From: Plecoglossus altivelis
Taxonomy: Eukaryota > Chordata > Actinopteri > Osmeriformes > Plecoglossidae
NCBI GenBank assembly: GCA_036571765.1
Contig: BROE01000022.1
Coordinates: forward strand, 9,738,555-9,802,554
DNA: 64,000 nt
Reading direction: 5' to 3'
Part shown: positions 55,817 to 64,000 of the stretch, in pieces
Layout: the number at the start of each line of letters is the position of its first letter
Position numbering within the stretch: the stretch's first letter is position 1
The notes under the pieces: model-generated
Told to the model about the DNA's origin: nothing
What the model saw: the letters and a program-made list of their open reading frames with translations, nothing else
Databases searched by the model: none
Made by a program: the position numbers and the translations under genes

Positions 55817-56433
55817 GTAAGTTTGTTTCGACAAGCATTTCAGAGCTCAACTTTGCTGAATTTTCTCTCGTCAATTTACCAACGTTCAATAATACAGCCA
55901 GTTATTCCAGTTTGGTTCCTTTTTGAATGTAGCACAGTCGACTCCACACGTGTTGGTGTTGGCATTAGGCTACGTTGTACAAGCCTGCAAAGTATTGTCG
56001 GAGTTTAATAGAAAGGAGCTTAACTGAGTTATATAAGTTCACCTATTTACTTTTGTCCATCAAGTAAAAACATACTTATTTGAAGTAGCCAGTGATGGTA
56101 TTTTGTCAACCGACCAACAGCTGACCGTTGAGCGGAATGATCATTGGACGGCTGTTCGGTTTTGTTGTGAACATATTTAAAAAATATTTCACAACAGAAG
56201 CAACTTGTCATTTATGTTTACGTAGTTCGCCTATACAATAAAGCACAGAGGCACACATGCCTACTTTGCTACTCACTGTGTTGTGCTTAAAAGCCGTGTC
56301 AGTCACCCTGTGCAGATAAAGGACAACCGTTAGACAAGAGGAAGCAGGCGTGTTGAAAATCCTGACTGTATGTTCATGGAGAATTGATCAAATGTATTTA
56401 ATTTTATACCATCAAAGCTCACACTACACTCAC

Positions 56434-56507
<74 letters not shown>

Positions 56508-56620
56508 AAGACAGACAGACAGAAAGACAGACAGAGAGAGAGACAGAGAAAGAGACAGACAGAGAGAGACACAGAGAGAGAGAGAGAGAGACAGAGAGAG
56601 AGAGACAGAGAGAGAGAGAC

Positions 56621-56659
<39 letters not shown>

Positions 56660-59600
56660 TACGAAGAGAATATGTCATCACAGGTGTCACACTAATGAGA
56701 TGATCTAGAAAAGCAAGTTACCGCTGAACCTTTAGGGCCATATAATCAGATTTCCAATTAGACTTCAAATGACCCATATTGTTCTACACTCAGAGATTTA
56801 GCCAGTCAACATTCCAACTCCAACTGTCAAAGCACATTTATCAAATCCAACATTTGTATTAAAATAAAGTAAAATAAGTACTTGAATTCAAGTTCAAAAT
56901 GTGTGAAAGTACTTTTGACTACCCATAGAAGTGTATGTTTGAATGATCTTGGAGACTAGAAGAGGCATTATCGTAATGGCCCGACTCTGTCGATTCAGTT
57001 ATAAATACAGACCTGTTACTTACTGTACAGGTCTTGTTACTCACTAGACATATCAGCATGGTATCGTTGGTTCTCCTCTCCCGTTCACTCCTCCTACTCC
57101 TCCTCGCTCCTCGTCTGCGTCGGGCGCCCGGCGTTGCCCTGTGTCGGCATGGCGTGCCATGGTGCCGTATCCCGAGGTTGGGCGTGTGCTGATGGCGTAC
57201 GGGGGGTGCGATCTGGGTTATTTGTAGGACTATCTCCCTCCCTCTCGTGCACGCTGTCGATACGTCACCATGTACGTGTGGACGCTTGAATCCCGCAGGT
57301 GCTCCTCTAATTCTGGCGTGGGAGTTTTCGTTTGGTTTTAAATGTCTTACAGATTGTTGGGTTTTTAATGGTTTTGTTAACATTTTGACTTTGACAAGCG
57401 TGGTATTTTTTTTCCAATTTTTATAAATATTTGTTATTTTTTATTTATAATTTTTTTTACATTAATGTTAGACTTCCACAACATTTCATTTTGCTAACAG
57501 AGAAATGCATACATTTCGATTCCCAACCTTTTGGATCATTTTTATTACTACTGTTATTTTATTTAACATTTATAGCTAATATATTGCACAACAAAAAGGT
57601 TCACAGACACTTAAAACAGTTGGACATCTTAACTTTTGGACTGGAAGTGAATGGTAGTTTCAGAACTCCGAGACCGCTTTTCTCCTCGTTTGACGGAGAT
57701 GCACACTTGTCTGTAGTTGACAGGGAGGCTGTGGGCCCTCTGGACTGTGGAGAGAGGCAGGGTAAAGAGCCTTAAAGGACGGCTTAGGAAATGCATGCTG
57801 GGATGTGGCTCGCTGCTTGTGCCACGTCGTGCGTGCGCGTCTGTGCTTCTGTGTTTGTCCTCTCTGACGGTTTTGGCTCAGTCGCGGGCGGATGAAGGCG
57901 TAGGGGAGCGTGTCATCTGTGGTGGATCCTGGATGGGACATCCTCATTTCAGTCGCTGTGTATATGGGTGGCCACTGTTAAGCCCCCCCCCCCATCTTAT
58001 AAATCATGCTTGGATGCCTGACTATGGGCCAGACAAGGGTAACCCCCCCCCCCCTCTTTTCATGCATGTGTATTCAGGTTTGTCATATCATTGCTTATGT
58101 ATAACTGAAATATAATATTGATTCAAATTGTTTTTGCTGTTGTGGGCTTAGTCATAAGTCACTCTGTTGTACACAGTGCTGCCTCTCTGGTCTAGACGCA
58201 CTAACATCCAGCTGAACAGACTGGCTGTTCTCTTTGCAGATGGCTGTGATTTTCTGGTATTTGAAGTACAATGTGTGCTTGTGTATGTAATTCAGGCACA
58301 CGTACACAGAGTAACCATGGATAGTGATGGAGCATGGAGGCTTAGGATTCCTGTTTCAGCCCTGTGAATAAGACATGCATGCAGCCTTTGTCCCAGTCTG
58401 GCGTTGGCCCTGTGAACCGTTCTCAGCTTCCCATGCCTTCAGAGGACGCTGTCGCAGCAGTGCTGTCGTGCGAGCGGTCCTCGGCTCTCCCTGCCTTTCA
58501 GAAGACGCTTGTGGCAGCAGTGCTGTCGAGTGCTGTCAGACTGGGCTTTGGTTCTGATGACTGTGAAGGGCGGTGATGATTTCATAAGCATTCATTTCCC
58601 ACTCTCACTCAGAAAAAGGATCGGAGATGATAATTGACTAATTGATCACTTATGGATTCTCCCTCCCTCTCCTCGCTCAGATGTTATCAAGGAGCAGACC
58701 AAGGAGCTGCGTGGCACTCAGAGACAAATCACCCGCGACAGAACCGCTCTGGAGAGGCAGGAAAAGCAAATGGTAAGACGCACACACACACCCTGAAGTG
58801 ACACACACACACCCTGAAGTGACACACATACACCCTGAAGTGACACACACACACCCTGAAGTGACACACACACACCCTGAAGTGACACACACACACCCTG
58901 AAGTGACACACACACACACACACCCTGAGGTGACACACACACACACCCTGAAGTGACACACACAGACTTCAGTTAAACCCCCTGGCCGCTTGATCTCTTA
59001 GTAAAACACCTAGATGTGAAGGGTTTTTTCAGCTGGAATATCTAGAATATGTGTCGTGAAACCAGTCGGTAGCCACAGCTTCAGCCTACACCTTTTTGAT
59101 GAATACATCGTCTTTTGGTTTCCCTGCCTTGTTCATCTGCGTGAAAAGTCTATGTCTATTCACTTAGGGAAACTGTTAATATAAATCGAAATAAATTCCC
59201 CCTATTACTACTACCTATCGTTTAGATTGCTCCTGATTGCATCAAGAGTGGTTTCTTGACCTCAGGCTGGTCTGTCTACTGCTCAGACTGCTACCCGCTT
59301 CGCCTCACTTCCTCTGCCAGTGATCGTACAAGCGATTGGCTGATGCCTGTAATTGAAAACGTAAGACTGGGGCAGGTGAACCAGCTGCAGGGAGACCTCA
59401 CGCTCACTCGATGTGAACAACAGAACAGAACATTTCCCCCTTTTAGAGACACATTCAAAGAAGAGGCGTGCGTTTCTGTGTTGTTTTAAGTAAACATCAG
59501 ACAAGGCATAATTACATCCCTGGGGAGTTCTGTCTTATTTCTCATTAATATTTCTACTAATTAATCTATTTTGTTGCTTTGTTGCTGGTCTAGATAAAAT

Positions 59601-62600
59601 GATAATTCTGTAAGAAATGGAGGTGACCCACATTAGATCAGATCAGAGAGAGCGAGAATGCTGGGGGTTGTAGTTTGCCAGTGTCCAAAAACAATACAGC
59701 ATTTTATTCGGTGGATCCGTATGTTAATCAGCTCCATGTATCCAGGCAACTCATTAGCGCGTACCGGGAAAGTCAGACAGCCGAAGCGTGCTCAGGCCTG
59801 CTATTTCCCTTCAACATTTGTCAGCGCTATAGATATAGGACACCGACCGCAGGAGCGACGCAGCCATAATCCGTAGCCCTACGTCTTCATCGTTCAGTAG
59901 AGATGTCAGAGGCTGAAGCTTTGACATATGGCTGTTTGTCTGTCCTGAGACTGATGAAGTGACTCGGGCTGGCAAACGACGGGCGACTCCCTTCCCGTGA
60001 CAGCGCTAGTATTTATCCGTCGGCCTCTGTCGGCCTCTTGCCTCTTCTTATCCAGCGACATCTGCCTCAGGGACGGCCTCCTTTATAACCCCGGCCTCGC
60101 GTTGACAGGCCTGTAGATTAGCAGTAATCAGCTGGTCTTCGCTCCGTCTGCCCGTGCTGTCTGTTACCGCTGACTTGTAGCTGCTGACACGCGCGCCGTA
60201 CGGCGATGTTCTCTCCAAGGCGCGTCGTCTGTAATCTCAGCTTCCTTATCCTTAACTTTGTCTTTGTCCTCCTATCGGTCTCGTCCATCGTCACCATTCT
60301 GCTGAGCTAAGGAGAAGTGGCTAGTGCTAAACTGATGCACCTGCGTATGTGTGCGTGGAAAATGTGCCTGTTCAGCTCTTTAGCCCGGCCCAGATCTCAG
60401 TGCCAGTCAGCAGCACCACTTAGCGCTGAGAACAGACAGGGACAATGAGCTTCACAATGAGCTCCTCTCCTAATGGCCGCTTAGCCTGTTATCAGCTATC
60501 TCTCTCACAACGCACACACATCTATGTATACACACACACACACACACACACACTAAACAGCTGTATTCCTGTAATGTAGAAAATGAATAAATGATTCTGT
60601 TGACAATGGCCTCCTTCTTCAAACAAATAGTCCTACGTAATGTGAGGGAGGACAACTTAGGTCTGGCTAGCTGTCAACATCCTGGAGCCACAGTGGGATC
60701 CCAAGGGATGCTCACTCACACACACACTTGCCCCCCTGGGCAAGTCTCCCTTTTCTTGTTTAATAGTATAATGGAGGGGTTGCCTGCTTGCAGGTATCTG
60801 TACCTCCGACCGACTATTCACAATCTGCATATGCAAACCCAGTCCCAGGGGAAGCTTTCGAAGTTTGTTTGTGTACATTGTCTTGAGTGTATTTATGTGC
60901 ATGTTTTTTCTATTCCAGTGCACTAAACATAATGAAAATGGCCATTAATGGGGGGCCATTAATGTTTTTTTTCCTGTATATAAGCATCACTGCTTTTTTT
61001 TTTTCCTTCTTAATCACCCCCCTCGCAGGAGATGGAGATAAAGAAGATGGCGAAGAGCGGGAACCGGGAGGCCTGCAAGATCCTCGCCAAGCAGCTGGTT
61101 CAGCTGAGGAAGCAGAAGAACCGGACCTATGCCGTCAGTTCAAAGGTCACGTCCATGTCCACGCAGACTAAGGTCATGAATTCCCAGATGAAGATGGCCG
61201 GAGCCATGTCCACCACTGCCAAGGTAAACGCTCCAGCAGGCCTGCAAACACACCAACTCCCTTCAAGGGAAAGACTTCAAGTATCGCTTCTCTAACTAAC
61301 CAACCAACTGTAAAGCTTGTTTTGTTTCATATTCAACCTAAACTTGCACGGCGCCTTCCTTTTTTTGGGAAGTTCTTTGTTGTTGCGGAAAAATTAGGCC
61401 AAAACAGACCCAGTAACCTAGTTTAAAAGCTCCTTCCAAACACAGCAGTTCAAAGGAATCCCCTTGCATTTCTAATTAGTTTGGAGTCCATTGGTGTTGT
61501 AAGTGTGAAGGCTTTGTCTACACTTTGCCCCCCTCAGCAACTTCTGTTAGCGAAGTCATTTATCTCATATTTACCTGTCTGGAAACTGTTACTAGACATG
61601 TCACACTTCAGATATCTTACTTTGTACATTTCAACAATTACTGCCCTAGTCATGAGAGTATGTGCATCTTTATGCATTGCCCCCATTTAAGCTTGTTTTG
61701 TGCTCTGGGTGTGAACTAGTTAGATCTTCTAAACATGTATCAATATTTCAGCGTTTGCTATGAATGTATTAATGGGGAATCTGTTTGACGCTGTGGAACC
61801 GGCTTTGAATCTGCGGTTTATTAAACATTGCCACTTGTCTAGCAGGGAGGTCAGTGGTAATTAGGTCTGTATCTAATGGGCTGTGATGAGCGAAATTAAA
61901 TTGTTTTGTACCATACATTTGTTGGTTGTGCGTGCCCAGCGTCTGTGGGGGGGGTTTGTGTTCAGGACTGTGCCCCCCCCCCCCCTCATGTCCTCTCCAT
62001 CGCAGTTGTAGGATGACTCCCTTTGTGTTCTTGCCGTAGTAAAAGTCCTTGAAACAGCCTGTAAACGAAGCCTTGCTGTGAGCCGCCAAATACTGAGACC
62101 CAGTTGGAACCTGTTTTTGGAACGCTATGCTAATAGCAGCTAATGAGACGTTGTGTACTCCCTGACTGTTTTAGAGTCAGCAGGGAAAGTAGGCCAGGCT
62201 TCTTTCAACATTGCTCAGTGTGAACCGTCAGGGTAGAAGGAAGTGTGTGTGTGTCTATGTGGAGCTCTGTTCTGTGTCTGTTCTATTCTACAGTATGACA
62301 TGAAAGAAGCACTTCAAGATGTAGATGTGTGTACGGGTAAAAAGCATCAAAAGTGCAACTGTAGGAGCCTGCTGTGGTAAAGTCAGTGTCGGGTCATCAT
62401 GTGAATCAGGCCGTCCCATGTGTCTTACCGCTGCTCGGTGTGTTCAGACGATGCAGGCGGTAAACAAGAAGATGGATCCGCAGAAGACCCTGCAGACCAT
62501 GCAGAACTTCCAGAAGGAGAACATGAAGATGGGCATGACAGAGGAAATGAGTAAGAACTTGCCGGATGCTTTTCAAAAGATGCCTGTTATCTTTCAAAAG

Positions 62601-62711
62601 GACGTTCGAACGTTCAAACTGAGTAACGACAGTGGGTTCAGTGTTTGTCTGAAAAGGTGTTTGACCTATCAGATAAGCCTTGTTGAGATAATCAATGTTT
62701 CTCTCTCTCTC

Positions 62712-62748
<37 letters not shown>

Positions 62749-63367
62749 GTCTCTCTGTCTCTCTCTGTCTCTGTCTGTCTCTGTCTCTGTCTCTCTCTCT
62801 CTGTGTCTTTCTTTCTCTCTCTCTCTCTCTCTCTCCCCACCCTTCACCCAGTCAACGACACCCTAGATGACATCTTTGACGATTCGGGAGATGAGGAGGA
62901 ATCCCAGGACATTGTCAGCCAGGTCCTGGATGAGATTGGCATTGAGATCTCAGGAAAGGTACGTCCGTCAGCGTTGCGGGATTCAGCTTGCCGCTCTTCT
63001 CGGGCTCTGCCTGCGCGTGGGAGGCAGCTGGTGGAGGTCTGTCTCCCCCTGGTGGTCAACGGGCAGTAACGCTTCTCCCCACCTCCCGTCGGAAAACATT
63101 TGGTGTTAACTGCTGCTGTCTGGCTTGTGTTCCCGCCTTGGGATAACGAGCGTGACATAAAAGCCTGTGTGTGCGTACGTGCGCTTAGCTCATGTCCTGT
63201 CGGTTGCAGAGTGCGGCGCAGTGTGTTCATGTGTTTATATATTGTTGTTCCAGATGGTAAGAGCCCCTGCAGCAGGGAAAACCCTGCCCAGCACAGCCTC
63301 CCCAAAACGAGCCACCATCTCAGACGACGAGATCGAGAGGCAGCTCCGGGCGCTGGGAGTAGACTAA
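55783..63367 (+). CDS. chmp2b: Charged multivesicular body protein 2B (ESCRT-III)
   Basis: ESCRT-III subunit that polymerises on endosomal membranes and recruits VPS4 through a C-terminal MIM motif. Six exons: 55783-55816, 58681-58772, 61029-61223, 62448-62550, 62852-62958, 63254-63367, joining in frame to 214 residues (human 213). It begins MASLFKKKTVDDVIKEQTKE, has the basic N-terminal half (KKMAKSGNREACKILAKQLV; KVTSMSTQTKVMNSQMKMAG), the acidic DDSGDEEESQDIV segment, and the MIM at the end (DDEIERQLRALGVD), all aligned with human CHMP2B and distinct from CHMP2A. The introns are packed with simple repeats. It diverges from vgll3 across a 10.7 kb spacer. It is strongly conserved and shows no disruption. 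Confidence 0.97.
56434..56660. repeat. Compound TG - GA/GACA microsatellite in chmp2b intron 1
   Basis: About 65 nt of TG followed by about 160 nt of GAGA and GACA tetramers. It is alternating purine-pyrimidine followed by a purine-rich tract. Confidence 0.92.
58681..58772 (+). CDS. chmp2b: chmp2b exon 2
   Basis: Encodes DVIKEQTKELRGTQRQITRD and on to RQEKQM. Acceptor cctcgctcag; donor atg|gtaaga. The intron continues within a few bases into a 21-22 bp tandem array. Confidence 0.97.
58779..58962. repeat. 21-22 bp minisatellite in chmp2b intron 2
   Basis: Eight copies of CCCTGAAGTGACACACACAC-type units starting 6 nt after the exon 2 donor. Confidence 0.92.
60530..60554. repeat. CA microsatellite
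   Basis: CA repeat in chmp2b intron 2. Confidence 0.85.
61029..61223 (+). CDS. chmp2b: chmp2b exon 3
   Basis: 65 codons from EMEIKKMAKSGNREACKILA to KMAGAMSTTAK, near-identical to human. Acceptor ccctcgcag; donor aag|gtaaac. Confidence 0.97.
62448..62550 (+). CDS. chmp2b: chmp2b exon 4
   Basis: Encodes TMQAVNKKMDPQKTLQTMQN then FQKENMKMGMTEEM plus one base. Acceptor gtgttcag; donor atga|gtaaga. Confidence 0.97.
62699..62835. repeat. CT microsatellite before chmp2b exon 5
   Basis: CT/GTCT repeat extending to 16 nt before the exon 5 acceptor AG. It serves as an unusually long pyrimidine tract. Confidence 0.9.
62852..62958 (+). CDS. chmp2b: chmp2b exon 5
   Basis: Encodes INDTLDDIFDDSGDEEESQD then IVSQVLDEIGIEISGK. 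Acceptor cttcacccag, behind a 136-nt CT microsatellite; donor aag|gtacgt. It is the exon before the junction affected in human CHMP2B-linked dementia. Confidence 0.97.
63254..63367 (+). CDS. chmp2b: chmp2b exon 6 with VPS4-binding MIM
   Basis: Encodes MVRAPAAGKTLPSTASPKRA, the MIT-interacting motif ISDDEIERQLRALGVD and TAA at 63365-63367. Acceptor gttgttccag. The stop is followed at once by a CA repeat. Confidence 0.97.
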   Translation: MVRAPAAGKTLPSTASPKRATISDDEIERQLRALGVD

Positions 63368-63413
63368 CACACACACACGCACGCACGCACACAGACACAC
63401 ACACACACACACC
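63368..63413. repeat. CA repeat directly after chmp2b stop
   Basis: CA/CG dinucleotide repeat starting at the base after the TAA stop, so it opens the 3' UTR. Confidence 0.9.
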
Positions 63414-64000
63414 CACATAGATGCACACATACAGTATACACACACATCCTTGGCCATTCGTCTGCGCAGTAGACTCCTAGGTGCCTGGGACCGGAGCCAC
63501 AAATTGATTTGATAAATGAAGGAATGCGATGGTGCGATGACCTGGAGGTGGAGAGAAAGAGGGCCTGAGAGGCGGTTCAGCCCTGAACTGACACAACCGG
63601 GAGAGGACGTCTGCGTTCTACCATCGCACGCCCTCAAAGTCTCGGCGCGCGAGGGGCGATGAGCTCACGTGCTGGCGGTCTGGACGGACACGTAGTTTAG
63701 CGTACACGCTAAATGACGATACACGGATCTCCGAATGCAGCGCGGTCACCATGTTTACACGATCTGCCCCGGACTCTCTGCCCGTCTCCGCTAGAGACGA
63801 AGCGAAGCCACCATTTATACATGAGCGAAGCCACCATTTATACATGAGCGATCTGTTGTGTGACAGGGGGAGGAGACATTGTAATCCTTGTTTGTTCTCT
63901 ATGCTCGGACATCTGTAGGTACATTACCAAAGGTCTAGGTGGGGCCAGATTGTCTAACTGTGATATTAACCCAAGGACAAGGGTAAGGGCTGAAGTTTCT
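63368..64000 (+). other. chmp2b 3' UTR and flank
   Basis: Starts with a CA repeat (63368-63413). A 23-bp unit is tandemly duplicated at 63801-63846. No AATAAA is seen before the window ends, so the transcript end probably lies outside. Confidence 0.45.

Noticed and set aside
55783..63367. Assignment to chmp2a
   Set aside because: The N-terminus MASLFKKKTVDD and the MIM ending RQLRALGVD are CHMP2B-type.
1..64000. tRNA, rRNA, CRISPR arrays, phage or bacterial operons
   Set aside because: None recognised. The direct repeats are micro- or minisatellites without unique spacers, and the gene structure is eukaryotic.

Overview
This window is nuclear DNA from a ray-finned (teleost-type) fish. It contains four interrupted vertebrate genes with canonical introns, a very high load of CA/TG and other simple repeats, and no prokaryotic gene structure. 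I assembled the genes by following splice sites and reading phase from exon to exon. Vertebrate family assignments rest on remembered human orthologues; no database search was run.

Layout: (1) 131-11877, plus strand: edar, the ectodysplasin-A receptor, apparently complete for coding sequence (11 coding exons, 490 codons), with a non-coding 5' exon probably off the left edge. (2) 11878-16748: 3' flank of edar and intergenic DNA. (3) 16749-26183, minus strand: ccdc138, a coiled-coil protein, tail-to-tail with edar as in human. Fourteen coding exons were found; one short stretch near the C-terminus was not. (4) 26184-43075: about 17 kb with no gene seen, many microsatellites and a 1.6 kb direct duplication. 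(5) 43076-45068, minus strand: vgll3, a TEAD cofactor, complete in four coding exons (357 codons). (6) 45069-55782: 10.7 kb divergent spacer dominated by a 3.4 kb head-to-tail duplication. (7) 55783-63367, plus strand: chmp2b, an ESCRT-III subunit, complete in six exons (214 codons), head-to-head with vgll3 as in human. (8) 63368-64000: chmp2b 3' UTR and flank.

The genes do not form one pathway. Edar is a skin-appendage signalling receptor, Ccdc138 belongs to the little-studied centrosomal/coiled-coil class, Vgll3 is a transcriptional cofactor, and Chmp2b works in endosomal membrane scission. In human these are two separate microsynteny pairs (EDAR-CCDC138 on chromosome 2, VGLL3-CHMP2B on chromosome 3), so the window captures a junction between two ancient blocks.

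The most unusual signals are structural. A minisatellite in ccdc138 has copied a splice donor about eleven times. Two consecutive ccdc138 introns appear to start with GC rather than GT. Tandem repeats sit immediately beside splice sites in three genes. The edar linker has an internal LCLLxL duplication plus an Asn-rich expansion. Two direct duplications have error-like edges and may be assembly artefacts. I found no sign of a new multi-gene system.
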